A stretch of 64,000 nt of DNA from Desmonostoc muscorum LEGE 12446. GTDB taxonomy: Bacteria; Cyanobacteriota; Cyanobacteriia; Cyanobacteriales; Nostocaceae. The position numbers and the translations under genes were made by a program. Of this stretch, positions 36,722-45,800 are shown one piece after another (position 1 is the first letter of the stretch; the number at the start of each line of letters is the position of its first letter). The stretch covers positions 7,339,001 through 7,403,000 of the forward strand of contig NZ_JADEXS020000001.1 in assembly GCF_015207005.2 (NCBI RefSeq), given 5' to 3'. The notes beneath the pieces were generated by a model, which saw only the letters and a list, made by a program, of their open reading frames with translations, searched no databases and was not told the origin of the DNA.

Positions 36722-37528
36722 GGATTAGGGCATGGGGGTAGCGAAGCGATCGCACACCAAGCAAGAACGTTGTCTACTGGTAACAGGCTCCCTACTTCTG
36801 GTCGAAGAAAGAAAACTCAGTAATAAACGGTGACTTTCTAAAGGCTGAAAATCACTTAGATATATACCTTACAACCCTGGATAAATTGCAATGTCTCAAA
36901 GTTGCCATCTATCCAGGCTTTTTTATGCTTATCTAAATCAATACCTTTGCCAAAAAAAGAGGTAGTCTAGTTTTTGTCGAAATAGACCAACACAAGAGGG
37001 GGCTTGATTCTTAGAAGATGTTTGAAATTTTATTGGCTCAGTTTTTTGCCTTCTAGGAAAAATCAGCGTTAAAATATTAGATTTGCTCTATGTCAATACT
37101 CGGAAATTGGCGAAGTATTGAATTTACAGTTAATTATTTATATCAACAATAATATACTAAGATTATGATTTCAAGATTTTTATCAGAATGTTTTTTATAT
37201 TACAAGTTCAAAAAATAACTTTGCTCTCTATGTAGTAATTTGGTAAATCGTATGGTAGTTAAAAATTTCAAAAAAATAATTAATTTTTTATCAAGATTTT
37301 TATTCTTTAAATAAAGATTTATTGAAAAAATGTTCTTCTAGTACGGATTGAAAATTTTTATGCATGAATTGATGAATATGAAACAGTTAGTTGACATAAT
37401 CTTATCCCAAGTGGTTTGATTATTGGGACAATAATTAAGTATTGTGTTGTAGTTCTAGGTGTAAAAAAATAATTTAAAACAATGTTTATCACAATCTTCC
37501 AAATATATTCTTTCGATATTCAAGGAGT
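36722..37528. other. A/T-rich spacer upstream of the Wzc-like gene
   Basis: About 800 bp, very A/T rich from about 37010 on, with no recognised gene, RNA or repeat family. An AAGGAG ribosome site at 37522-37527 sits at its end. Probably holds a long 5' leader or promoter. Confidence 0.4.
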
Positions 37529-37534
37529 TTGATA

Positions 37535-39703
37535 ATGGTTAAGACTAGTCTGAATCAAGAGCAACAAATTACGACCTCAGCACAAAGCAGGGTTGGTATC
37601 AGACAACTACCTACTCTTTTGTTTCGTCAACGCTTTGTGATTTTGGGGGTTTCTTGTATAGTCATGTCAGTTGCCAGCTTCTTTGCTGTCAGTGCAAAAT
37701 CTAGTTACCAAAGCGACATGCAGATACTGGTAAGTTCCAATTTATCTCAAGAGGCAAAGTCAAATAATATTCCAGAACAGACAGATGCCAAAGTTGTTGA
37801 TTACAGTACTCAGATGAAACTCATGCTGAGTTCTAAGCTGCTTCAGAAAGCTGTAGATTTACTTCATTCTGATTATCCTGATATTACTTTAGAATATATT
37901 AAAGGTCAAAAACAATACAACAAAAAAGCACCTTTGAAAATCAATCAAGAACAAGCAAATACAGAAGCTAATGAGGTTTTTAACCAAGTATTTGAAGTTT
38001 CCTTTAATGATGACGATCCAGTTAAAGCCCAAAGAGTACTTCAAGCTTTACAGAAAGTCTATGAAAACTACAATACAGAACAACAGAAAGAGCGTTTAGA
38101 TCGGGGACTGGCTTTTGTCAATACGCGCCTACCCCAAATCAAAAAAGAGGTCAGTCAAGCTGAGAAAAATTTAGAACAGTTTCGCAAGAAGCATAATTTA
38201 GTCGATCCCGAAGCACAAAGTAAAATCCTGCTACAATCTTTGGCTGAGATTCAACAACAGTTGCAAACCACTCGCGCCCAACTTCAAGATGTAAACGCTC
38301 GTTACGATAGCCTGGAACAACAAATAGCATCTTCTTCCCAACAAAATGCCAAAATCTCTTCTCGTTTAAATCAGTCAAGCCGCTATCAAATACTATTAAA
38401 TGAAATTCAAAAAACTGAGCTAGCGCTGGCTAAGGAACGGTTGCGTTATACAGATGATTATCCATCAGTAGAAAAACTCAAACAACAACGCCAAAATCAA
38501 TTAACATTATTACGTCAAGAAGTAAAAAATATTACTAATGGCAGTAAGGGAGAAGAACTCTTAAAAGCGCAGACAGTGGCAGTTGATCCGAACCTAGTAG
38601 ACGAATTAATTCTGCTACAGACAAATGTTTTAGGACTAACTGCCAATGAAAAAAGTTTAGTGCAATCAGAACAGCGACTTCGTTCTGAATTAAGCAAATA
38701 TCCGAACCTGACAGCTGAATATAATCGTCTGCGGCAAAAGATAGAAACTACTCATAAAGCTCTGGAACAACTGGTTGAAGCACAACAATCCTTAGGAATG
38801 AAAATTTCTCAGGAAGGATATAACTGGCAAGTTTTGGAAGAACCTGGTTTGGGTACTTATGCAGGGGATAGCAGATTATTATATTTGCTGGGGGGAGGAG
38901 TTATTGGACCGATTTTAGGCATTTTAATAGCCTTGATTTTGTCAAAATTTAATGAAACTATTTATAATACGGCAGATTTAAAAAAGCTGACAAATCTGCG
39001 TGTACTGGGAACGGTACCAAAATTGCGATCGCCTCATAGTCAAAAGCGTCTTTTAAATCTGTCTGGTAATGGGCAACGAAGTTTAGCTCCTGCTATGGTA
39101 GAACCTGGCGCCAAGTTGCCTGTCCATGAAACTTTGGACATGATCTACCAAAACATTAAAATATTAAAATATCCATTTCCTTTCAAGTCATTGATGTTGA
39201 CTTCAGCACTACCAGGGGAAGGAAAGACAACCCTAGTATTAGGGCTAGTGGCTAGTGCTATCCGGATGCATCGACGGGTGTTAGTAATTGATGCTAATTT
39301 GCAAAATCCTAACCTGCACAAAGTATTAGAACTTTCTAATGATTGGGGACTATCTCTGTTATTAGTTGATGAGACAACTACCAATTTTCAAGATTACATT
39401 CAGCCGATTCACCCCTTCATTGATATTTTGACTGCTGGGCCTGTTCCAGAAGATAGAGTGAAGCTGCTGAGTTCTCAGAGAATGAAAGAACTAATAGAGT
39501 TATTTGAAGAAAATTATGATTTAGTATTGATAGATGCTCCATCAATTTTAGCCACCGTTGATGCCAGGATTATCGCATCTTTTTGCAATGCGATCGTCAT
39601 GGTAGAGCGGATGGGTAAAGTGAAGCGAACTCAATTGATTCAAGCGATTGAAATTTTGAGTAAGTTAAATTTAATTGGAATTATCGCTAATGAAGTGAAA
39701 TAG
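37535..39703 (+). CDS. Wzc-like polysaccharide co-polymerase with BY-kinase-type ATPase domain
   Basis: The ATG at 37535 is preceded by AAGGAG at 37522-37527, giving 722 residues. A first membrane helix lies near residues 34-54, followed by a Wzz-like region and a long coiled coil (about 185-400), and a second helix (about 450-470). The cytosolic ATPase has Walker A SALPGEGKTTLVLGL, Walker A' VIDANLQNPNL (Asn where Asp is usual) and Walker B LVLIDAPSI. The protein stops soon after the ATPase with no Tyr-rich tail. It should control chain length or export of an envelope polysaccharide. Its place after the HGL island suggests heterocyst polysaccharide, which is only inference. Confidence 0.82.
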   Translation: MVKTSLNQEQQITTSAQSRVGIRQLPTLLFRQRFVILGVSCIVMSVASFFAVSAKSSYQSDMQILVSSNLSQEAKSNNIPEQTDAKVVDYSTQMKLMLSSKLLQKAVDLLHSDYPDITLEYIKGQKQYNKKAPLKINQEQANTEANEVFNQVFEVSFNDDDPVKAQRVLQALQKVYENYNTEQQKERLDRGLAFVNTRLPQIKKEVSQAEKNLEQFRKKHNLVDPEAQSKILLQSLAEIQQQLQTTRAQLQDVNARYDSLEQQIASSSQQNAKISSRLNQSSRYQILLNEIQKTELALAKERLRYTDDYPSVEKLKQQRQNQLTLLRQEVKNITNGSKGEELLKAQTVAVDPNLVDELILLQTNVLGLTANEKSLVQSEQRLRSELSKYPNLTAEYNRLRQKIETTHKALEQLVEAQQSLGMKISQEGYNWQVLEEPGLGTYAGDSRLLYLLGGGVIGPILGILIALILSKFNETIYNTADLKKLTNLRVLGTVPKLRSPHSQKRLLNLSGNGQRSLAPAMVEPGAKLPVHETLDMIYQNIKILKYPFPFKSLMLTSALPGEGKTTLVLGLVASAIRMHRRVLVIDANLQNPNLHKVLELSNDWGLSLLLVDETTTNFQDYIQPIHPFIDILTAGPVPEDRVKLLSSQRMKELIELFEENYDLVLIDAPSILATVDARIIASFCNAIVMVERMGKVKRTQLIQAIEILSKLNLIGIIANEVK

Positions 39704-39767
39704 GATATAGCAATCCTAAATCATTCGTCAAAAGTCATAGCGTTTCCTGACCTAATAAGGTACACCT

Positions 39768-39803
39768 GTAGGGGCACGTCAGTGCCCATTGGTGTCAACT
39801 TAA
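39768..39803. repeat. Single arm of the 36-bp GGGCACG...GTGTCAACTTAA repeat
   Basis: Nearly identical to the arms of the 35037-35360 element. It is followed by CCCCTCCCCGATGCTTTGGGG (hairpin, about 39897-39918) and GGGGTAAAACGT, which matches in reverse the inner part of the other element. No opposing arm is seen. Confidence 0.7.
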
Positions 39804-40024
39804 CGTGAAACCTTTGTCAACACGTGATGCATGAATTCACTCACTGCCCATCACGACTCGCATTACCCCACCCCGGTTTTGTCTAAAGCCAAAACCTCCC
39901 CTCCCCGATGCTTTGGGGAGGGGTTGGGGGTGGGGTAAAACGTATGTCGGGTAATCCGCCCAACACACTGACTCTAAATCTAAAATCTAAAATCCACAAT
40001 GGTATTACATTTGGGGAAACTGTT

Positions 40025-40660
40025 GTGGACACAATCCGGGTGATGGTAGTTGCTACTTCTCTTGTGGTGCGGGTAGGATTGTCTGCTGTGGTGAGTAATA
40101 ATCCGCAGTTGACGGTTGTCGGGAGTGTCTCGGATTTGGATGTATTAGCAGCAGAGGTTGAGGAGTTACAACCTGATGTGGTGCTAGTAGATATGGGCGG
40201 TAATTTTCAACAATCAGCGTGGGAAAAACTGCTGCTGATTCCAGAAGAACAATACCCATTAATACTTGTTATTGTTGACGAACTCGACAGCATCGACTTG
40301 GAAAAGGCTTTACGTTCTGGTATTCGGGGTATATTGCTCAGTAGTAGCACAGAGTCAGAAATAGTCGTGGCTGTGCAGGCGATCGCTGTTGGTTTGGTAG
40401 TACTGCACCCAAATGCTGTAGAATTACTGCATCTGGTCTCAAAAGCAGTAGCAAATCCTGTGCAAAGCTTGACACCACGGGAGATAGAAGTTTTAACAAT
40501 GCTTGGGTCTGGATTAGGTAATAAAGCGATCGCTAAACGTTTGCACATCTCTGAGCATACCGTCAAATTTCATCTTTCATCGATTTTTCAAAAGCTCAGT
40601 GTCTCCACCCGCACCGAAGCGGTGACTGCGGCTGTAAGAATTGGTTTAATTATGCTGTAA
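40025..40660 (+). CDS. NarL/LuxR-type response regulator
   Basis: About 211 residues from GTG 40025, chosen because GGGGAA lies about eight bases before it. The longer frame from 39908 translates repeat DNA. The receiver-like domain (IRVMVVATSLVVRVGLSAVV, then VVLVDMGG) keeps one likely phospho-Asp but the usual N-terminal acidic pair is absent (VVATS). The C-terminal LuxR HTH is intact: LTPREIEVLTMLGSGLGNKA, IAKRLHISEHTVKFHLSSIF. It may be an atypical, phosphorylation-independent regulator. Target genes unknown. Confidence 0.8.
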   Translation: MDTIRVMVVATSLVVRVGLSAVVSNNPQLTVVGSVSDLDVLAAEVEELQPDVVLVDMGGNFQQSAWEKLLLIPEEQYPLILVIVDELDSIDLEKALRSGIRGILLSSSTESEIVVAVQAIAVGLVVLHPNAVELLHLVSKAVANPVQSLTPREIEVLTMLGSGLGNKAIAKRLHISEHTVKFHLSSIFQKLSVSTRTEAVTAAVRIGLIML

Positions 40661-40690
40661 TCGGTGCTAAAGTAGCACATCTGTATGTCA

Positions 40691-40809
40691 ATACAGTAGA
40701 ATTGAGAATTCAGAATTCAGAAGTCAGAATTCAGAAGTAGAATGAGCTTTATACTTGGCTTTGAGAGTGAAATTGTCCACTTCACGCTTCTTGAAATCCC
40801 CTGTAAATA
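40691..40809. repeat. MITE of the TTACAGC family, copy 3
   Basis: Left part ATACAGTAGAATT, right part CCCCTGTAAATAT. The middle has GAATTCA/GAAGTCA heptamers, GAGCTTTATACTTGGCT and TCCACTTCACGCTTCTTGAA, aligned with copies at 32326 and 34494. Confidence 0.6.
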
Positions 40810-40863
40810 TTACCATTTTCAAACTCTATGTCTTTGTCAGTAGAGTATTCACCAATTCTGACT

Positions 40864-40960
40864 CCATTTCACGAAATACCTGGTACAGATAAATATGTAG
40901 GGGCGTACAGCTGTACGCCCCTACAACCGATTGATATGTTGCAAAGATTTTGGGAAATGG
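40864..40960. repeat. 97-bp element with CCATTTC ends and a 28-bp palindromic core
   Basis: Ends CCATTTCACGAAAT and ATTTTGGGAAATGG are imperfect inverted copies. The core 40897-40924 (GTAGGGGCGTACAG then CTGTACGCCCCTAC) is a perfect 28-bp palindrome. Core length and total length equal those of the elements at 4551 and 59880, whose ends differ. Confidence 0.8.
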
Positions 40961-40975
40961 TATGACTCCTGAATT

Positions 40976-41007
<32 letters not shown>

Positions 41008-41015
41008 ATTCTATT

Positions 41016-42464
41016 TCACTTTATGTCCTTAAAAGACACTTTAGCCATTGGCGCGTTTAAATCTTTACTAGCAAAGGCGCAATATGATTCTGGATTGATT
41101 TGGCCGTAAGTTTTGAGGAAGTTAATACAGCTGGAACGGTCTTTAAAGGTGGCTACATAAACTATAAATAAATTTTTTTGATCTGATAAATTCGGATAAT
41201 CTGGTATCCAGAATACTCCTGATTGACTAATTCCTTGGGATTGTAAAATTTTCACTTGTTTGATGGCAGTTTGCAGATTTGGCAAACTAGAATTGGCTAC
41301 AAAATAAAAAGAATTAGGTAGATTAGCGCCGTTTGTAATTGGTGATTCACGGGTTGTCCCTATTTGATAATTTGCCGTTCCAGGTGGAAGAGATAACGAA
41401 GAATTTTCTTCAACTTCTGTTTTTGGTAGGAGCGAAGATGTAGCTTCTTTATATGTCCCAGATTGCGGAGAGTGTGCTAACAAAAGACCAATAATCACGC
41501 ACCCACCGATTAATCCGCCGCCGACTAAAGTACTACCAATAAAAATAGCGTTTTGTTTACTGTTCTGAGCAGCTGGCAAGCGGATCACAGAATTAGTGAA
41601 AGCAGACAGTTGACTATACATTGGCACTTTTGGTGCAGTTGAATTGGCAATAGTCTGCAAAGCATCCAGCATTTCTTTTGCAGTAGAATAGCGCTCCCTG
41701 ACATCAAACTGAGTTGCTTTTTTTAACACTTCCATCAAATTCGGACTGATGGCATCCCTATTCCATAAATGCTCTCCGGTGTGGGAGTCTGTCATCAATT
41801 CTTGGGGCGATTTTCCCATCAACAAAAAAATCGCTGTTAACGCCAAACTATACAAATCACTGGCAAAAACTGGACGGCCTGCTGCTTGTTCGCTAGGCAT
41901 GAAACCTGGTGTACCAATAATAATTGAATTACTAACAGTGCCTTCTGAATGCATGACTGTTGCCATCGTTTCTCGCACTGCACCAAAATCAATTAAAATT
42001 GGTTTGCCATCAGATGAACGCAGAATAATATTGTCTGGTTTAATATCGCGGTGGATGATGCCTTTGCCATGTACAAAGTCCAGCAATTTCAACAGACTAA
42101 TTAAAATTGGGATTACTTCACTTTCGCTAAAACAACCGTTTTGTTTTACTTCTTGATTAAGGGTTTGTCCAGAAATCCATTCCTGTACGAGGTAAAATTG
42201 CCCATCTGCTTGAAAGTAGGCGTATAGAGTGGGAATTTGATTGCTAGATCCTCCTAGTTCTTCTAAAATTGCGGCTTCTCTTTGAAATCGCCTTTGTACC
42301 AACTGATAAACTTCTGGGTTGTCGGTAACTGGTTTGAGTTGCTTAATTACACAACGTCGTCCCGAAGGCATTTGGGTATCTTCGGCTAAGAATGTTTCAC
42401 AAAATCCACCAGTTCCAAGTACGCTAATAATACGATAGCGATCGTTCAAAAGTGTTGATATCAT
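41016..42464 (-). CDS. Hanks-type Ser/Thr kinase with one membrane helix
   Basis: The protein has 482 residues. Kinase motifs: GTGGFCETFLAED, lysine in CVIKQLKP, HRDIKPDN, DFGAVRETM, GTPGFMPSEQ. A membrane helix lies at about 306-330 (AIFIGSTLVGGGLIGGCVII). The outer C-terminal region (about 335-482) ends in a compact domain: NSFYFVANSSLPNLQTAIKQ, FIVYVATFKDRSSCINFLKT, which recalls SPOR-like folds without a clear match. It is related in plan to the kinase at 2273. Partners are unknown. Confidence 0.86.
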   Translation of the reverse strand: MISTLLNDRYRIISVLGTGGFCETFLAEDTQMPSGRRCVIKQLKPVTDNPEVYQLVQRRFQREAAILEELGGSSNQIPTLYAYFQADGQFYLVQEWISGQTLNQEVKQNGCFSESEVIPILISLLKLLDFVHGKGIIHRDIKPDNIILRSSDGKPILIDFGAVRETMATVMHSEGTVSNSIIIGTPGFMPSEQAAGRPVFASDLYSLALTAIFLLMGKSPQELMTDSHTGEHLWNRDAISPNLMEVLKKATQFDVRERYSTAKEMLDALQTIANSTAPKVPMYSQLSAFTNSVIRLPAAQNSKQNAIFIGSTLVGGGLIGGCVIIGLLLAHSPQSGTYKEATSSLLPKTEVEENSSLSLPPGTANYQIGTTRESPITNGANLPNSFYFVANSSLPNLQTAIKQVKILQSQGISQSGVFWIPDYPNLSDQKNLFIVYVATFKDRSSCINFLKTYGQINPESYCAFASKDLNAPMAKVSFKDIK

Positions 42465-43038
42465 TTTGTTTTCTTGACTCGGGTTTGTTTGGAAGCACTC
42501 TGTACAATTAACAAGCTATAACCGCCTGTTTTTACAACTTTGGCAGTGCATAGTTTTTCGTATAAATTATTAATTTATCCCAACAAAATCTAGAATGCAT
42601 TAACTGCATACTGATTTTTAGTATCTAAGTATGAGAATATCATGAATTGCTCTTTTCATTAAGATACTGAAACATCTATGGACAGTAGTACACCTATGTG
42701 TAATTTGTAATTCTTATAGGGCATAGGGCATGGGGCATTGGGGGAGCAACGCAAAAAAGTGAGATCATCGTCCAATGAGCAGGGGGAGCAGGGGGAGCAG
42801 GGGGAGCAGGGGAAGCAGGGGGAGTAAAGAGAAAATCTTAGTAATGTTTACTACCAAGTATATAATAAATACACTTAATTTATTTCTCTTCCCCTGCCTC
42901 CCCTGCTTACCCATCTCACAAAATCGCGTTGCTCCCGGCATTGTATTCCCCGCGTAAGAGCGTCTCCCTCATCTCCCAGATGCCCCATAAAGTGATAAAA
43001 AAAGAAAGCATAAGCTCCACCTGAGGTTCCAAGCAGAT
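42465..43038. other. Spacer with decamer repeats
   Basis: 570 bp with AGCAGGGGGAGCAGGG units at about 42779-42830 and CCTCCCCTGC units at about 42893-42907. The 60-codon frame through them (SRGSRG repeats) is not a real gene. The forward receptor gene promoter should lie at the right end. Confidence 0.5.
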
Positions 43039-45723
43039 ATGGCTATGAGTAGCATCTACGACCTACGGCTGATAACCCTTTCAATTGCGATCGCAGTTCT
43101 CGCCTCATATACTGCTCTTGATTTGGCTGGACGGGTAACAGCAGCCAAAGCATCGGCTCAAGTCGCTTGGTTAATTGGCGGCGCAATGGTTATGGGAATC
43201 GGTATCTGGTCGATGCACTTTGTCGCCATGTTAGCCTTCTGTCTGCCGATACCAATAACCTATGATATGTTGACTGTGCTGGTTTCTATGCTACCTGCGG
43301 TGATTGCTTCAGGAGGCGCACTTTTCCTGGCAAGTCGCCCAGTGTTGAGCATTTGGCAATTGCTGGTTGGCGGAACCTTAATGGGTATTGGTATCGCCTC
43401 CATGCACTACATTGGAATGCTGGCGATGCGAATACAAGCAACCGCCACATACAACCCAGTACTGTTTATACTTTCCATAGCGATCGCCATCGGCGCATCA
43501 ATTCTAGGGCTAAATATTGCGTTTCAATTACGTACACAAACGAATACAACTCCCTGGTGGGCGAAGGTTAGCGGTGCGCTTTTTATCGGGGGAGCGATCG
43601 CTGGGATGCATTACACAGGGATGGGGGCTATGAGATTGACCCCGACTAACCCAACAGCAATATCTGGGCTAGCAAAAACGAACGATTCCCTAACTTTGCT
43701 GGGTGTCTCTATTGGTATTGCCACATTAGTGATTCTCGGTTTTGCGCTGCTGACTTCGTTTATAGATCGGCGTTTGTCTGCCCAAACAAAGCTTTTAGCA
43801 GAGCAAGAAGCCCAAGCCAAACTTTCACAATTATTTACAGAGATTACCCTACAAATTCGGCGATCGCTGAAGTTAGATGATGTAATCAACACAACTGTCC
43901 ATGAAGTTCGTCTAGCATTAAAAACAGACCGTGTGGTTATGTATCGTTTCAATAGTGACTGGAGTGGCATTATTATCGCCGAGTCCATTGCTCAAGGTTG
44001 GACGAAAACCTTAGGAAAAACGGTCAATGACCCATTCCGGGAAAATTATATTGAAATGTACAAAAATGGCCGAGTCCGAGCTACCAATGATATTTATGAA
44101 GCTGGTTTTACAGAATGTCACCGGGAAATTCTCGAAGGTTTTCAAATTAAGGCGAATTTGATTGCACCGATTATCCATAATAATCAACTTGTCGGTTTAT
44201 TGTGTGCCCACGAATGTTCTAGACCTCGGTATTGGCAAAAGTATGAAATTAATTTATTTAGACAATTAGCAATTCAAGTCGGCATCGCTTTAGAACAAGC
44301 GAGTCTACTAGATGAGCTTGAGCAAGCACAGAAAGTTTTGCGGCTTCGCGATCGGGCGATCGCTTCAGCCAGTAACGCCATATTCATTACCGATCCACGT
44401 CAGCCAACAAATCCAATTATATTTTGCAATGCTGCGTTGGAAAAAATTACAGGTTATTCATCTGGTGAGTTACTAGGATGTAACTACCAATTTCTTCAAG
44501 GGGCTGACACAGATCCAGACATTATTACAGAATTAGACGACGCAATCAAGGCTTCGAGAGAATGCCAAGTTGTGCTGAAAAGTTATCGCAAAGATAGAAC
44601 TTTCTTCTGGTGTGAATTAACAATTTCTCCTGTGCTAGACGCATTTGGACAAATAATCAATTTTATTGGCGTGCTAGTTGAAATTACTTCGCGCAAGGAA
44701 ACAGAAGAAGAATTAAGGCGTAGTCAAGAAGTTCTCCAAGAGCAGCTGCTACAACTTATCTATGATGTTAATGAGGTATCCCAAGGAGATTTAACTGTTC
44801 GCTCTCAAGTTACAGCCGGGGAAGTTGGAATCTTAGCTGATGCGATTAATACCATCATTTATACCCTGTGGCAAATTGTCACTCAAATCCACCAAACTGC
44901 CTACCAAATGAATGTTTCTCTTGGCGAAAACTCTGGTTTCATCCAGCAAGTGGGAGATGAAGCACTCAAACAAATTGAACAGATTACTTACGCCCTTCAA
45001 GAACTAAATAATCTGAATTTCTGGATGCAAAAGGTGGTAGATAGTGCAGGGCAGCTACAGGAAGTAGGCGTCACTACTACTAACACAGTAGAAACAGCCA
45101 AGGGAACAATAGATTTTACTGTGGAAAGCATCTTGAATTTGCAGCAGACGATTTCACAAATAGCTAACAAAGTCAATAATCTGAGCGAATCTTCTCAAAA
45201 AATTTCCCATGTTGCATCAACGATTGGGCAAATCGCCACCCAAACTAATTTGTTAGCCAGCGATGCTAGTATTGAAGCCACATGGATGGGCGATCGCGGT
45301 CGAGGCTTTGCGAAAGTAGTAGAACAAATTACTCAATTAGCTGTGCAGTCTGGCGAAGCCACCCAAGAAATTCAAGGCGTTTTAACTAACATGGAATTGG
45401 AAACTACCGCATTAGTTAAAGCCATAGAATCGGGAACGAGTGAGATAGTAGAAAGAGCAAATCTTGTGCAAAATGCCAAGTTGAAACTGGAAGATATTTT
45501 AGAAGTATCTGATCAGATGAATCATTTAGTACAATCGATTTTTGCGGTAACAGGATCTCAAGCAGAAGCTTCCCAAGCGATCGCATCTTTAATCGAGCAG
45601 ATTACCGAAACCTTAAAATACACCGCAGATTCGTCTAGCACTGTATCTAACTCCCTACAACAAGCAAGAGAAGTGGCACAGCAATTACAAGCCTATGTCA
45701 GTGGATTTAAAACTGGGGAGTAG
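43039..45723 (+). CDS. Photoreceptor-like chemotaxis transducer: MHYT-GAF(CBCR)-PAS-HAMP-MCP
   Basis: The protein has 894 residues. Residues 1-240 form a seven-helix MHYT sensor with three signature repeats (SMHFVAML, SMHYIGML, GMHYTGMG). A GAF domain (about 265-425) has TDRVVMYRF, Cys360-His361 in ECHREILEGFQIKANLIAPI, and AHECSRPRYWQ, the pattern of bilin-binding cyanobacteriochrome GAFs. A PAS domain (about 437-552) is LOV-like, but the flavin-adduct Cys is Tyr483 (GCNYQFLQ). HAMP (about 565-625) and an MCP signalling rod follow, with a degenerate tip (QTNLLASDASIEATW). It probably feeds light and other signals to a CheA-type kinase for pilus motility. Confidence 0.85.
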   Translation: MAMSSIYDLRLITLSIAIAVLASYTALDLAGRVTAAKASAQVAWLIGGAMVMGIGIWSMHFVAMLAFCLPIPITYDMLTVLVSMLPAVIASGGALFLASRPVLSIWQLLVGGTLMGIGIASMHYIGMLAMRIQATATYNPVLFILSIAIAIGASILGLNIAFQLRTQTNTTPWWAKVSGALFIGGAIAGMHYTGMGAMRLTPTNPTAISGLAKTNDSLTLLGVSIGIATLVILGFALLTSFIDRRLSAQTKLLAEQEAQAKLSQLFTEITLQIRRSLKLDDVINTTVHEVRLALKTDRVVMYRFNSDWSGIIIAESIAQGWTKTLGKTVNDPFRENYIEMYKNGRVRATNDIYEAGFTECHREILEGFQIKANLIAPIIHNNQLVGLLCAHECSRPRYWQKYEINLFRQLAIQVGIALEQASLLDELEQAQKVLRLRDRAIASASNAIFITDPRQPTNPIIFCNAALEKITGYSSGELLGCNYQFLQGADTDPDIITELDDAIKASRECQVVLKSYRKDRTFFWCELTISPVLDAFGQIINFIGVLVEITSRKETEEELRRSQEVLQEQLLQLIYDVNEVSQGDLTVRSQVTAGEVGILADAINTIIYTLWQIVTQIHQTAYQMNVSLGENSGFIQQVGDEALKQIEQITYALQELNNLNFWMQKVVDSAGQLQEVGVTTTNTVETAKGTIDFTVESILNLQQTISQIANKVNNLSESSQKISHVASTIGQIATQTNLLASDASIEATWMGDRGRGFAKVVEQITQLAVQSGEATQEIQGVLTNMELETTALVKAIESGTSEIVERANLVQNAKLKLEDILEVSDQMNHLVQSIFAVTGSQAEASQAIASLIEQITETLKYTADSSSTVSNSLQQAREVAQQLQAYVSGFKTGE

Positions 45724-45800
45724 GAAAAATATCATTGCCACAAACATAAGCATTCTAGTGACGTACCTACACTTCCTGAGTACAGGTAAGTGTAGGCTTC

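Noticed and set aside
39908..40024. N-terminal extension of the LuxR-type regulator
   Set aside because: It is encoded by GGGTGGGG and ATCTAAAAT repeats; a GTG with a ribosome site at 40025 fits the family start better.
42775..42957. SRGSRG repeat protein
   Set aside because: Translation of AGCAGGGGG decamers with no other coding evidence.
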